Positions 26,327 through 35,696 are shown, counted from the first letter of the stretch. The stretch is 64,000 nucleotides of DNA from Bradyrhizobium embrapense (GCF_001189235.2 NZ_LFIP02000015.1:30144-94143); one strand, 5' to 3'. A program made the numbers and translations. The notes: a model not told the origin generated them from the letters alone.

Positions 26327-26405
26327 GCCAGCACCGATGTTGTGCCCGGAACGTAGTCGTTCCCGGGGGATAATCCAAGAGGTTTTTTTGCGTTCCAATA
26401 GGACT

Positions 26406-27299
26406 TTATCGGGGCAGCCGGCGGGCCGAAACGGCCCTCGGAACGCCACCGAGATCGGCCTTGGGCGGGCCCGTTGGGGATAACCCGGAAGCCGTCATCA
26501 GTGCTTCAACTTGGCCGCTCTGGCCCCGCCCGACTTCCACAACCAGAAATCCACCCGAGGTCAAAAGACCCGCAGATTGCGAAACCAGGGCGCGGTAGGC
26601 GTCGAGCCCGTCGGCCCCGCCATCGAGCGCCGCGCGCGGATCGTATGCGCGCACCTCGATGTCGAGACCGGCGATATCGGCCGAGGGGATGTACGGCGGA
26701 TTGGACACGATCAGGTCGAACGCGCCGGTCAGGGCGCTGCCATAGTCGCAGGCGATCCATGTCGCGCGATCGCCAAGCCCGAGCTCGGCGGCGTTGCGGC
26801 TCGCGGTCCGCAGCGCCGCCGCCGAGATGTCGGTAGCGAAGCCATGCGCGTTCGGCAGTTCCGAAAGCAGCGCCAGCAGGATGGCGCCTGAGCCGGTGCC
26901 GAGATCGGCGATCCGCAGCGCGCGATCCGACGCACCATCGGCGCGCAGCAGTTCCAGCGCGCGCTCGACCACGGTCTCGGTGTCGGGGCGCGGCACCAGC
27001 GTCGCGGCGGAAAGATGCAGCGGCAGTCCCCAAAACTCCTTGATGCCGAGAATGCGCGCGACCGGTTCGCCGGCGAGGCGGCGCCGCGCGAGGTCCTCAA
27101 GGCGATCCGCTTCGTCGTGGGTCAGTGTCCGTTTGGCTGCCTTGACCATGCCGGTCAGATCGAGCCCGAGCGCTGCGCCGACCAGCAGCCGCGCGTCAAG
27201 CTCGGCGGAATCATTGCCGACGGCCAGCAGTCGCGCGGCGAGCACGCGTCGTGCCGCATCGATGCTCTGGCCGGCGAAATGACTCACGGAAAACACCAT
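26406..27299 (-). CDS. prmC: Peptide chain release factor N5-glutamine methyltransferase
   Basis: A 297-residue methyltransferase (HemK) that methylates the Gln of the GGQ motif in RF1 and RF2. The N-terminal helical domain (1-75) is followed by the SAM-binding core with motif I DLGTGSGAILLALL and the hallmark NPPY in DLIVSNPPYIPS. VPRPDTETVVERAL is also typical. Its substrate RF1 (prfA) is the next gene upstream, separated by a repeat A element, a functional pairing that is common in bacteria. Start ATG 27299. Confidence 0.94.
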   Translation of the reverse strand: MVFSVSHFAGQSIDAARRVLAARLLAVGNDSAELDARLLVGAALGLDLTGMVKAAKRTLTHDEADRLEDLARRRLAGEPVARILGIKEFWGLPLHLSAATLVPRPDTETVVERALELLRADGASDRALRIADLGTGSGAILLALLSELPNAHGFATDISAAALRTASRNAAELGLGDRATWIACDYGSALTGAFDLIVSNPPYIPSADIAGLDIEVRAYDPRAALDGGADGLDAYRALVSQSAGLLTSGGFLVVEVGRGQSGQVEALMTASGLSPTGPPKADLGGVPRAVSARRLPR

Positions 27300-27302
27300 C
27301 CC

Positions 27303-27388
27303 GTAGCCCGGATGAAGCGAAGCGCAATCCGGGAATCTCGCGCGAGGATACGCCGTTCCCGGATTTCGCTTCGCTTCATCCGGGCTAC
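27303..27388. repeat. Repeat family A, copy 2
   Basis: GTAGCCCGGATGAAGCGAAG on the left and CGCTTCATCCGGGCTAC on the right, with internal CAATCCGGGA / TCCCGGATTT. It occupies almost the whole 94-base gap between prfA and prmC. Confidence 0.85.
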
Positions 27389-27393
27389 CGACT

Positions 27394-28473
27394 TCACGCC
27401 GCCGCGCCCTGCGCCGCGAGCTGCGCGGCCTGGTGCTCGGTGGTCAGTGCATCGATCAGTTCGCCGAGCGCTTCGCCCGCGATCACCTGCGGCAGCTTGT
27501 AGAGCGTCAGGTTGATGCGGTGGTCGGTGACGCGTCCTTGCGGGAAATTATAGGTGCGGATGCGCTCGGAGCGGTCGCCGGAGCCGACCTTCTCCTTGCG
27601 GTCGGCGGAGCGCGCGGCTTCGACGCGCTGGCGCTCGGCGTCGTAGATGCGCGAGCGCAGGATATTCATCGCCGACGCCCGGTTCTTGTGCTGCGAGCGG
27701 CTGTCCTGCATCATCACCACGATGCCGGTCGGCAGATGGGTGATGCGGATCGCGGACTCGGTCTTGTTGACGTGCTGGCCGCCGGCGCCGCCGGCGCGCA
27801 TGGTCTCGATCCGCAAGTCGGTGTCCTTGATGTCGACATCGACGTCCTCGACCTCGGGCAGCACGGCGACGGTCGCGGCCGAGGTGTGGATGCGGCCTTG
27901 CGTCTCGGTGTCGGGCACGCGCTGCACGCGATGCACGCCGGATTCGAATTTCAGCTTGGCGAAGGCGCCGCGGCCCTGCACCTCGGCGATGATTTCCTTG
28001 TAGCCGCCGACGGTGCCTTCGCTCGCCGAGATCACCTCGACCTTCCAGCCCTGCAAGGCCGCGAAGCGCTCATACATCCGGAACAGGTCGCCGGCGAACA
28101 GCGAGGCCTCGTCGCCGCCGGTGCCGGCGCGGATTTCCAGCACCACGTTGCGGTCGTCCATCGCGTCCTTCGGCAGCAGCGCGACGCGGATCTGCTGCTC
28201 GAGATCGCCGATGCGCGCCTGCAACGTCTCCAGCTCGGCTTCTGCCATGCTGCGCATTTCGGCGTCGGTGCCGGCATCGGCCAGCATCGCCTCGGTGTCG
28301 GTGAGCTCGGTCCGCGCCGAGCGATAGGTCTTCACTGCGTCGATCAGCGGGTTGAGCTCGGCGAGCTCGCGCGTGATCGCGACATATCGATCGGATTTGA
28401 CCTCGCCGAGCAGCTCGGCCTCGAGCGAGGCGTGATGGGCGAGCAGGACGTCGAGTTTGGCTTCGGGTAGCAT
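27394..28473 (-). CDS. prfA: Peptide chain release factor 1
   Basis: RF1, about 360 residues, which reads UAA and UAG and releases the nascent chain. The GGQ catalytic motif is at 231-233 (AGGAGGQHVNK). The codon-reading PxT motif is PDT (187-189) within VQRVPDTETQGRIHTSA; the PxT pattern separates RF1 from the SPF of RF2. ATG 28473 gives the expected length; the frame runs open far upstream through ptsP, but as a shadow. PrmC, which modifies the GGQ Gln, is encoded next. Confidence 0.95.
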   Translation of the reverse strand: MLPEAKLDVLLAHHASLEAELLGEVKSDRYVAITRELAELNPLIDAVKTYRSARTELTDTEAMLADAGTDAEMRSMAEAELETLQARIGDLEQQIRVALLPKDAMDDRNVVLEIRAGTGGDEASLFAGDLFRMYERFAALQGWKVEVISASEGTVGGYKEIIAEVQGRGAFAKLKFESGVHRVQRVPDTETQGRIHTSAATVAVLPEVEDVDVDIKDTDLRIETMRAGGAGGQHVNKTESAIRITHLPTGIVVMMQDSRSQHKNRASAMNILRSRIYDAERQRVEAARSADRKEKVGSGDRSERIRTYNFPQGRVTDHRINLTLYKLPQVIAGEALGELIDALTTEHQAAQLAAQGAAA

Positions 28474-28529
28474 GGCGGAGTCTCGAATTGCTGAAAAGCG
28501 CGAAGGTGGCGGAGGCGACGGCAGCGTCG

Positions 28530-30797
28530 CTACAAGGCCAGCCCCTCGGTTTCCGCAAACTTGGTCAGCGCCTCGCGGATCGAGACGCTGCCGACCGGCG
28601 CGTCCAGCAGCGGATTGATCATCGCCTCGGCCTTCCTGGCGTCGAGGTCGAGGACCATCGCCTTGACCGGGCCGTGCGCGGTCGCCGACAGCGAGAGGGA
28701 GCGATAGCCGAGCGCGATCAGCGCCAGCGCGCCGATCGGCTTCGACGCCATCTCGCCGCACAGCGAGGCGGCCTTCTTCGCGGCCCTGGCCTTGCGCACG
28801 ATGTCGCGCAGCGCGCGCAGGATCGGCGCCGACAGGATGTCGAAGCGTTCCGAGACCTTGGCGTTGCCGCGGTCGACCGCGAACAGGAATTGGAACAGGT
28901 CGTTGGAGCCGACCGAGACGAAGTCGACCTTCTTCAGCAGCTCGTCGAGCTGGTAGAGCAGCGCCGGCACCTCGACCATGGTGCCGATGTCGATCCGTTC
29001 GGGCAGCGAATGGCCGTGCTGGCGCAGATAGGTCAGCTCGCGCTCGACGATCGCCTTGGCCTGGTCGAACTCGGTGATGTCGGAGATCATCGGGAACATG
29101 ATCTTCAGGGCGCGGCCGCCGCCGGCGCGCAGCAGCGCGCGGATCTGGCCGCGCAACAGGCCTGGGCGGTCGAGGCCGAGCCGGATCGCGCGCCAGCCGA
29201 GCGCGGGATTTTCCTCGACCACGGTCTCCATGTAGGGCAGCGCCTTGTCGCCGCCGATGTCGAGCGTGCGGAAGGTGACGGGTTTTGCGCCCGCGGCGTC
29301 GAGCACGGTGCGGTAGAGCGCGAGCTGGTCGCTCGAACGCGGCAGGCTCGGGCTCACCATGAACTGCAGTTCGGTGCGGAACAGGCCGATGCCGGCGCTG
29401 CCGGTGTCCTCGATATGCGGCAGGTCGATGGTCAGGCCGGCATTGATCAGAAGCTCGATCGGCTGGCCGTCCTTGGTCACGCAAGGCTTGTCGCGCAGCG
29501 CCGAATATTGCGCCTGCCGCCGCGCCCGGAACCGGACGCGCTCGGCATAGGCGGATTCGATCTCGGCCGAGGGGCGGACATAGATCTCGCCGGAAATGCC
29601 GTCGACGATGATGGCATCGCCGGGATCGGCGATGCCGGGCGCGTTCGGCACCCCGCCGACCGCGGGAATGCCGAGCGCGCGTGCCACGATCGAGACGTGG
29701 GAATTGGCGGTGCCTTCCTCCAGCACCAGGCCGCGCAGCCGCTTGCGGTCATAGTCGAGCAGCGCCGCGGGGCCCATCGCGCGGGCGATCAGGATGGCGT
29801 TGTCGGGCAGCTGCTCGCGCGTCGGCGCATGGTCCTGGCCGACCAGTTGCCGCATCAGGCGATGGCCGAGATCCTCGAGATCGTGCAGCCGGTCGCGCAA
29901 GTAAGGATCGGTCGAGCGCAGCATGCGCGCGCGGGTGTCGGACTGCACGCGTTCGACCGCGGCTTCCGCGGTGAGGCCGGTGGCGACCGCCTCATGCAAC
30001 TTGTGCGACCAGCCCTGGTCGTTGGCGAACATGCGGTAGGCTTCCAGCACCTCGCGGTGCTCGCCGCCTTCGGCGACGTCGCCGCGCTCCAGCATGCGGT
30101 CGAGATCGGCGCGCAGATTGGCGAGCGCCGTGTCGAGCCGCTTGATCTCTTTCGGCAGGTCCTCGGCGATATAGTTGGTGATAACGACGCGCGGCTCGTG
30201 CAGCACGACATGGCCGAGCGCGATGCCGTCGGAGAGCACCGCGCCGGTCTTGTGCAGCGAATGCCGCGCGGCAGGCTCGGCGCCGGGCTGCGCCAGCGCG
30301 GCAAGCTCGCCGGAGGCGATCATCTCCGCCAGCACCATGGCGGTGGTCTGCAGCGCCTCGACCTCTTCCTCGACATAGGTGCGCTTGGCGCGGTTCTGCA
30401 CCACGAGCACGCCGAGCGTGTTGCCGGCGCGCAGGATCGGCACGCCGAGGAACGAATGGTAGATTTCTTCGCCGGTCTCCGGGCGGTAGGCGAACGCCGG
30501 GTGGCTCTGTGCGTCGGAGAGATTGAGCGGCGTCGCCTCGCTGGCGACGAGGCCGACCAGGCCTTCATGCGCGCTCAGCACGGTGCGGTGCACGGCGTCG
30601 CGGTTCAGACCTTCGGTGGCGTAGAGCTCGAGGGTATTGTCGATGCGCAGCACGTAGCAGGAGCAGACCTCGGCCACCATGTTGGCCGCGATCAGCACCA
30701 CGATCTTGTCGAGGCGTTCCTGGGCGGAGACTTGCTCCGCCATGGTTTCGCGGAGCCGTCTCAACAGGACGCGGGGGCCTCCCGACGCGCTCCGCAT
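28530..30797 (-). CDS. ptsP: Phosphoenolpyruvate-protein phosphotransferase PtsP (enzyme I of the nitrogen PTS)
   Basis: About 755 residues. An N-terminal GAF domain (about 15-155), containing SFLGVPILRAGNTLGVLVVQ, senses nitrogen status in this family. The PEP-utilising enzyme I part follows, with phosphorylated His367 in TANSHVSIVARALGIPAVGG and the C-terminal barrel with GIGLFRTELQF and EVPALLYQLDELLKKVDFVS. It starts the PtsP-NPr-EIIA phosphorelay that links nitrogen supply to metabolism. ATG 30797 is preceded by GGGAGGG at some distance; the frame is open to 30851. lysC upstream and prfA downstream match the usual alphaproteobacterial order. Confidence 0.93.
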   Translation of the reverse strand: MRSASGGPRVLLRRLRETMAEQVSAQERLDKIVVLIAANMVAEVCSCYVLRIDNTLELYATEGLNRDAVHRTVLSAHEGLVGLVASEATPLNLSDAQSHPAFAYRPETGEEIYHSFLGVPILRAGNTLGVLVVQNRAKRTYVEEEVEALQTTAMVLAEMIASGELAALAQPGAEPAARHSLHKTGAVLSDGIALGHVVLHEPRVVITNYIAEDLPKEIKRLDTALANLRADLDRMLERGDVAEGGEHREVLEAYRMFANDQGWSHKLHEAVATGLTAEAAVERVQSDTRARMLRSTDPYLRDRLHDLEDLGHRLMRQLVGQDHAPTREQLPDNAILIARAMGPAALLDYDRKRLRGLVLEEGTANSHVSIVARALGIPAVGGVPNAPGIADPGDAIIVDGISGEIYVRPSAEIESAYAERVRFRARRQAQYSALRDKPCVTKDGQPIELLINAGLTIDLPHIEDTGSAGIGLFRTELQFMVSPSLPRSSDQLALYRTVLDAAGAKPVTFRTLDIGGDKALPYMETVVEENPALGWRAIRLGLDRPGLLRGQIRALLRAGGGRALKIMFPMISDITEFDQAKAIVERELTYLRQHGHSLPERIDIGTMVEVPALLYQLDELLKKVDFVSVGSNDLFQFLFAVDRGNAKVSERFDILSAPILRALRDIVRKARAAKKAASLCGEMASKPIGALALIALGYRSLSLSATAHGPVKAMVLDLDARKAEAMINPLLDAPVGSVSIREALTKFAETEGLAL

Positions 30798-31264
30798 GTG
30801 CTTCAGTCCCTCCCCACGAGGCCGGCGCACCGGGGCCGGCCGTTGGCGCAAAACTCGTCAAAAACAACAATTTTAGTCATTCGGCGTCGCCGCTCGCGCC
30901 AGTTCCCGCCGATTCGGGATCGCACAAACTGTGCCACAGTTTGCGACAGCCCACCTGACTGGCCGTATAGCCAATCGAGGCTCGCTTTGCCAAGCAAAAC
31001 GCCTGCCAGTAGCAAATAACGTCTGCGTCAGCCCAATGCTGCGGCCGCTAAGAGAAATTCTAACTCCGGGATGTGGGTACCGGAGGACGGCCGATTCTGA
31101 GTTCGCGCGCTGGGACCCATCCCCTCGTCATTCCGGGGCTCGCGAAGCGAGAGCCCGGAATCCATTCATCCACGGAGCATGCGGCCCGATGGATTCCGGC
31201 CTCCCGCTTCGCGGGCCCCCGAATGACGAAAGGGGGAGCGCTCGGATGGCGACGGGTAGAAACC
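30798..31264. other. 467-base gap between lysC and ptsP
   Basis: No gene supported. The right part is repeat B (31127-31227). The rest, about 330 bases upstream of ptsP, is less GC-rich around 30950-31030 and should hold the ptsP promoter; no clear -35/-10 pair could be assigned. Confidence 0.45.
31127..31227. repeat. Repeat family B, long copy 2
   Basis: GTCATTCCGGGGCTCGCGAA opens and GCCCCCGAATGAC closes the element, with an inner pair GGAATCCAT / ATGGATTCC. It begins 37 bases past the lysC stop. Confidence 0.75.
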
Positions 31265-32521
31265 CTACGCCTGATCCAGCCCGTACAGCGTGTGCAGCGT
31301 GCGCACTGCGAGTTCGGTGTAGGCGGCGTCGATCAGGACCGAGAACTTGATCTCGGAGGTGGTGATGGCGCGGATGTTGATGTTGCGCTCGGACAGCGCC
31401 TTGAACGCCTTCGCCGCGACGCCGGCATGGCTGCGCATGCCGCTGCCGATCACCGAGACCTTGGCGACGTCGGTCGCGGTGTCGAGCCGGGCATAGCCGA
31501 TCTTGGCCTTGGCCGAGGTGATGGTGTCCTTGGCGCGGTTGTAGTCGGTGGCCGGCACGGTGAAGGTGAGGTCGGTGGTCTTGCCGTCCTCCGACACGTT
31601 CTGCACGATCATGTCGACGTTGATGTTGGCATCCGCGAGCGGCCCGAAGATCGAAGCTGCCACGCCCGGCTTGTCCTCGATCTGGCGCACGGAAATCTGG
31701 GCTTCGTCCTTGGTGAAGGCGATGCCGGTGACGACGTGCATTTCCATGATTTCCTCCTCGCTGCAGATCAGCGTGCCCGGCGGCTGGTTGGCGTGCGGGT
31801 CGATATCCTCAGGCTTGTCGAAGCTGGAGCGCACGAAGATCGGCATGTTGTGCACCATGCCGAGTTCCACCGAGCGGACCTGCAGCACCTTGGCGCCCTG
31901 CGAGGCCAGCTCCAGCATGTCCTCGAAGGCGATCTTGTCGAGCCGGCGCGCCTTCGGCACCACGCGCGGATCGGTGGTGTAGACGCCGTCGACATCGGTG
32001 TAGATGTCGCAGCGGTCGGCCTTCAGCGCAGCCGCGATCGCCACCGCCGAGGTGTCCGAGCCGCCGCGGCCGAGCGTGGTGATGCGGCCGGTCTGCGGAT
32101 TGATGCCCTGGAAGCCGGCGATGACGGCGACTTCCTTCCGCTCCTTGAAACGGTCGATGATCTCGCTGCCGTCGATGTCGAGGATGCGCGCCGAAGCGTG
32201 CGCGTCCGAGGTCTTGATCGGGATCTGCCAGCCCTGCCAGGATCGCGCCTGGATGCCGATGCCCTGCAGCACGATCGCGAGCAGGCCCGAGGTGACCTGT
32301 TCGCCGGAGGCGACCACCGCGTCATATTCGCGCGCGTCGTGCATCGGGGAAGCCTCGGTGCACCAGGCCACCAGCTCGTTGGTCTTGCCGGACATCGCCG
32401 AGACGACGACGGCGACCTCGTGGCCGGCGTCGACCTCGCGCTTCACGTGCTGGGCGACGTTGCGGATACGATCGATATTGGCGACGGACGTACCGCCGAA
32501 TTTCATCACGAGGCGGCCCAT
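31265..32521 (-). CDS. lysC: Aspartate kinase
   Basis: A 418-residue enzyme that phosphorylates aspartate, the first step toward Lys, Thr, Met and diaminopimelate. The kinase domain starts VMKFGGTSVANIDRIRNVAQ and includes TLGRGGSDTSAVAIAAAL and YTDVDGVYTTDP. Two ACT domains at the C-terminus (about 265-410), with GVAASIFGPLADANINVDMI and AGVAAKAFKALSERNINI, are the sites of feedback control by lysine and threonine. Length is normal. ATG 32521. It is divergent from the PH-domain gene. Confidence 0.95.
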   Translation of the reverse strand: MGRLVMKFGGTSVANIDRIRNVAQHVKREVDAGHEVAVVVSAMSGKTNELVAWCTEASPMHDAREYDAVVASGEQVTSGLLAIVLQGIGIQARSWQGWQIPIKTSDAHASARILDIDGSEIIDRFKERKEVAVIAGFQGINPQTGRITTLGRGGSDTSAVAIAAALKADRCDIYTDVDGVYTTDPRVVPKARRLDKIAFEDMLELASQGAKVLQVRSVELGMVHNMPIFVRSSFDKPEDIDPHANQPPGTLICSEEEIMEMHVVTGIAFTKDEAQISVRQIEDKPGVAASIFGPLADANINVDMIVQNVSEDGKTTDLTFTVPATDYNRAKDTITSAKAKIGYARLDTATDVAKVSVIGSGMRSHAGVAAKAFKALSERNINIRAITTSEIKFSVLIDAAYTELAVRTLHTLYGLDQA

Positions 32522-32743
32522 GACGACGCGTCTATTCCTTTAAGAGGATAAGTAGGTTAACCCACGCCGAAAACCGCAAGCGCCGGCACCGAAAGGCGCG
32601 TATACATAGCGCCGCGCCCGGGGGCAAGCCGGTTGGTGGGGGGCTATTGGGGTCCCTTGGGGCTGTTTTGACCGGTTGCGGGCCGGTTGTGGCGCAAGGG
32701 TAACTCGGGGCGTAACTCGGGGCTGGTTCGAAGGCGGGATTGG

Positions 32744-33211
32744 ATGGGACGCTATATCGACGAAATCCTGCAGCCTGGCGAGAAGGTGCTGTATTCCACC
32801 AATGCGCACTGGATCTTCTATTGGCAGGCGATCCTGGCCTGGATCGTTGCCCTGGTGCTGCTGATCGCATCGCGCATGACGACGGTCGACGGCCTCGTTT
32901 TGGCGTGCCTTGCCGCCGCCGCCGTGGTTGCTGTCGCGGCGCTGTACTGGACCGCCGCGGCCTGGTTCCACCGCTGGACCACCGAAACCGACGTCACCAA
33001 CCTCCGCGTCGTCCACAAGACCGGATTCATCAAGCGGCGCACCTTCGAGATGAGCCTCGACAAGGTCGAGAGCGTCGATGTCAACCAGAGCATCCTCGGC
33101 CGCATCCTCAATTATGGCGACGTCACGATCCGCGGCGTCGGCGAAGGTTTTGAGAAGATCAGGACCATCGCGTCGCCTTTGGCGTTCCGCAGTTCGATTA
33201 CCGCGCGATAG
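32744..33211 (+). CDS. Bacterial PH-domain (bPH2) membrane protein
   Basis: A 155-residue protein. Residues 20-72 hold two hydrophobic segments (WIFYWQAILAWIVALVLLIA and a second Ala/Val-rich one). They are followed by a bacterial pleckstrin-homology-like domain: TNLRVVHKTGFIKRRTFEMS, then DKVESVDVNQSILGRILNYG and DVTIRGVGEG. Such proteins are small inner-membrane proteins of unknown role. ATG 32744 was chosen since the start MGRYIDEILQPGE matches the family; the frame is open 19 codons further. It is 12 bases before ubiG. Confidence 0.88.
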   Translation: MGRYIDEILQPGEKVLYSTNAHWIFYWQAILAWIVALVLLIASRMTTVDGLVLACLAAAAVVAVAALYWTAAAWFHRWTTETDVTNLRVVHKTGFIKRRTFEMSLDKVESVDVNQSILGRILNYGDVTIRGVGEGFEKIRTIASPLAFRSSITAR

Positions 33212-33223
33212 GGGCGCGCAACC

Positions 33224-33994
33224 ATGGCCATGCAAACAGCTCTTTCCAGTTCCTCCGCCAATGCCACCGCCAGCTCGGTCGATCCGGCCGAAATCGCAAA
33301 ATTCTCGAAACTGTCGGATGAATGGTGGGATCCGCGCGGCAAGATGGCGCCGCTGCACAAGATCAACCCGTTACGCCTGACCTATATCCGCGACGCCGCC
33401 TGCCGCAAGTTCGAGCGCAACGCCAAGAGCCTGAGCTGCCTGTCCGGCCTGCGCCTGCTCGACATCGGCTGCGGTGCCGGCCTGCTCTGCGAGCCGTTCA
33501 CCCGGCTCGGGGCCCAGGTGGTCGGGATCGATCCGTCCGCCACCAACATCGCGGCCGCGAAGCTTCACGCCGACAAGGGCCACCTGTCGATCGACTACCG
33601 CTGCACCACGGTGGAGGAGATGGACGCGCGCGAGCGCTTCGACATCGTGCTGGCGATGGAGGTGGTCGAGCACGTCGTCGACGTCGGCGCCTTCATCAAG
33701 CGCTGCGCCGCGGTGCTCAAGCCGGGCGGGTTGATGGTGGTCTCGACCTTGAACCGCAACTGGAAGAGCTTTGCGCTGGCGATCGTCGGCGCCGAATACG
33801 TGCTGCGTTGGCTGCCGCGCGGCACCCATGAGTGGAGCAAGTTCGTCACCCCCGCCGAGCTCGAGCGCTATCTCGGCGACGTCAATCTCACCGTCACCGA
33901 ACAGGCCGGCGTGGTCTACAACCCGCTCGCCGACAAATGGAGCATCTCGTCCGACATGGACGTGAACTATATGGTGGTGGCGGAGGAGGTGTAG
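33224..33994 (+). CDS. ubiG: Ubiquinone biosynthesis O-methyltransferase
   Basis: A 256-residue SAM-dependent methyltransferase that carries out both O-methylations in ubiquinone synthesis. Marks are KFSKLSDEWWDPRGKMAPLH, motif I LLDIGCGAGLLCEPFTRLGA and the long insertion TLNRNWKSFALAIVGAEYVL followed by WLPRGTHEWSKFVTP, which is diagnostic for UbiG. It follows the PH-domain gene closely and is probably co-transcribed. Membrane-associated in known cases. Its prenyl substrates depend on IspG and IspA, both encoded in this window. Confidence 0.94.
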   Translation: MAMQTALSSSSANATASSVDPAEIAKFSKLSDEWWDPRGKMAPLHKINPLRLTYIRDAACRKFERNAKSLSCLSGLRLLDIGCGAGLLCEPFTRLGAQVVGIDPSATNIAAAKLHADKGHLSIDYRCTTVEEMDARERFDIVLAMEVVEHVVDVGAFIKRCAAVLKPGGLMVVSTLNRNWKSFALAIVGAEYVLRWLPRGTHEWSKFVTPAELERYLGDVNLTVTEQAGVVYNPLADKWSISSDMDVNYMVVAEEV

Positions 33995-34024
33995 CTTGCA
34001 CCTCGCCCCGGTTATGGGGAATCC

Positions 34025-34112
34025 GTAGCCCGGATGGAGCGCAGCGCAATCCGGGACTCCTTCGTCCGCGGTGAAGCTGGCCCCGGATTGCGCTTCGCTT
34101 CATCCGGGCTAC
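34025..34112. repeat. Repeat family A, copy 3
   Basis: GTAGCCCGGATGGAGCGCAG and CGCTTCATCCGGGCTAC with internal CAATCCGGGA / CCCCGGATTG. Lies 30 bases after ubiG. Confidence 0.85.
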
Positions 34113-34224
34113 GGGGAGTTTGCGGACGTCGCGCAATCCAGTCATGCACCGTCTCGATTGACCGCCTCGACCGCAATCGGCACGCTGTGCGTGTACTCCC
34201 GCCGCACGCTTTGCCTTTTCCCAC

Positions 34225-35124
34225 ATGTTCACGATCGCCTCGCTCTGGATTCCCTTCACCATCGTCGCTGCGTTCGGGCAGGTGGCGCGCAATGCGATGC
34301 AGCGGCATCTCACCGGGCCGCTCGGGACCTGGGGCGCGACCAATATCCGCTTCCTGTTCGGGCTGCCGTTCGCGGTGGTGTTCTTCGTGCTGGCGGTGCT
34401 GCTGACCAGCGACCGCCTGCCGTGGCCGGCGGCCTCGTTCTGGCCGTGGCTGGTGGCCGGCGCGCTCAGCCAGATCGTCGGCACCGGCTTCATGCTGCTG
34501 GCGATGAACGACCGCTCCTTCGTGGTGACCACGGCCTACATGAAGACCGAGGCGATCCAGACCGCGATCTTCGGCTTCATCTTCCTCGGCGACCATCTGA
34601 CGACATCAAAGGTGATCGCGATCGTGACCGCGACCATCGGCGTCGTCATCACCGCGCTGCGGCCTGGCGGGCAGAAGAGCTTTGCCGATCTGCGCCCGAC
34701 GGTGCTCGGCCTCGGCGCCGCCGCGGTGTTCGCGATCTCGGCGGTGAGTTTTCGCGGCGCCATCATCGCGGTGCCCGGCGTCTCGTTCGTGACGGCGGCC
34801 TCCTACACGCTGATGTGGAGCCTCTTCGTCCAGACGCTGATCCTGTCGGTCTATCTGTTGCTGCGCGCGCCCGACGTGCTGCGCAAAATTCTCGGCCTGT
34901 GGCGGCCCTCGATGTTCGCGGGCTTCATGGGCGCGTTCTCCTCGCAGTTCTGGTTCCTGGCATTCGCGCTCACCGCCGCCGCCAATGTGCGCACGCTGGC
35001 ACTGATCGAGGTGCTGTTCGCGCAGGGCGTGGCGTACTTCTCGCTCAAGCAGCCGGTCTCGCTGCGCGAGGTTTTCGGCATCGTCCTGATCGTGATCGGC
35101 GTCGCGCTGCTGATCGCAGCTTAG
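34225..35124 (+). CDS. EamA/DMT-family transporter
   Basis: A 299-residue inner-membrane protein with ten hydrophobic segments and two EamA repeats. The first shows FMLLAMNDRSFVVTTAYMKT then IFGFIFLGDHLT. The second shows FALTAAANVRTLALIEVLFA then VAYFSLKQPVSLREVFG. Substrate unknown. ATG 34225 has no strong ribosome binding site. The stop is one base from the stop of the convergent half-size transporter. Confidence 0.87.
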   Translation: MFTIASLWIPFTIVAAFGQVARNAMQRHLTGPLGTWGATNIRFLFGLPFAVVFFVLAVLLTSDRLPWPAASFWPWLVAGALSQIVGTGFMLLAMNDRSFVVTTAYMKTEAIQTAIFGFIFLGDHLTTSKVIAIVTATIGVVITALRPGGQKSFADLRPTVLGLGAAAVFAISAVSFRGAIIAVPGVSFVTAASYTLMWSLFVQTLILSVYLLLRAPDVLRKILGLWRPSMFAGFMGAFSSQFWFLAFALTAAANVRTLALIEVLFAQGVAYFSLKQPVSLREVFGIVLIVIGVALLIAA

Positions 35125-35125
35125 A

Positions 35126-35566
35126 TCAGCCTTTCACGGCGATCAGCACCGCGCCGGCCGAGATCAGCGCGATCCCGACCCAGCCATAGGCCGAGGGGCG
35201 CTCGCCGAGAAAGACGGCGCCGAACAGCGCCACCAGCACCACGCTCAGCTTGTCGATCGGCGCGACCAGCGTCGCCGGCCCGAGCTTGAGTGCGCGGAAA
35301 TAGCAGATCCACGACGCGCCGGTGCCGAGCCCGGACAGCAGCAGAAACAGCCAGCTTTTGGTCGAGATCGGCCCGTACTGCGTGAACTGTCCGGTCGCGA
35401 ACAGGATCGCCGACAGCGTGATCAGCACGACCACGGTGCGGATCAGGGTAGCGAGATCGGAGTTGATGCTCTCGACGCCGACCTTGGCAAAGATCGCGGT
35501 CAGCGCGGCGAACACGGCCGAGAGAAAGGCCCAGACCTGCCAGGAGGAGAAGGTTTCGGGGGTCAT
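35126..35566 (-). CDS. Half-size EamA-family membrane protein
   Basis: A 146-residue protein with about five hydrophobic segments and a single EamA unit: LSAVFAALTAIFAKVGVESI, then GLGTGASWICYFRALKLG and the closing GWVGIALISAGAVLIAV. Half-size EamA proteins are known and are thought to work as dimers, so it need not be a fragment. ATG 35566 (MTPETFSSW) was chosen; the frame is open 19 codons more into repeat C, which is not conserved coding sequence. Convergent with the full-size transporter. Confidence 0.82.
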   Translation of the reverse strand: MTPETFSSWQVWAFLSAVFAALTAIFAKVGVESINSDLATLIRTVVVLITLSAILFATGQFTQYGPISTKSWLFLLLSGLGTGASWICYFRALKLGPATLVAPIDKLSVVLVALFGAVFLGERPSAYGWVGIALISAGAVLIAVKG

Positions 35567-35594
35567 CGGTACGCTCGGCCGGTTTAGCTCACCC

Positions 35595-35676
35595 GTCATT
35601 GCGAGCGAAGCGAAGCAATCCATAGCGCAACAAGCACGAAGCTGGATTGCTTCGTCGCTTCGCTCCTCGCAATGAC
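35595..35676. repeat. Repeat family C, single copy
   Basis: GTCATTGCGAGCGAAGCGAA and TCGCTCCTCGCAATGAC face each other, with inner pair GCAATCCA / TGGATTGC. This is a long near-perfect inverted repeat of about 80 bases, upstream of the half-size transporter and just past the DUF1178 stop. Confidence 0.8.
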
Positions 35677-35696
35677 GAGGATAGAAGCGGCTCGCC

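Larger units (their letters stand above)
25907..26405. other. 499-base gap upstream of the DUF4167 gene
   Basis: No gene I can support. Contents from left to right: a four-copy tandem repeat (25947-26006), a two-copy repeat (26069-26104), and a 17-base perfect palindrome (26310-26326). The GC content is lower than in flanking genes. Short open frames exist on both strands but lack good starts; see the findings for a possible pentapeptide-repeat remnant. Confidence 0.5.

Noticed and set aside
28474..29484. N-terminal extension of prfA upstream of 28473
   Set aside because: The frame is open but the extension is an out-of-frame reading of ptsP; RF1 length and motif positions fit ATG 28473.
28488..31019. 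Open frame of 843 codons on the + strand
   Set aside because: Shadow of ptsP; the minus-strand protein has the active His and the GAF and enzyme I motifs.
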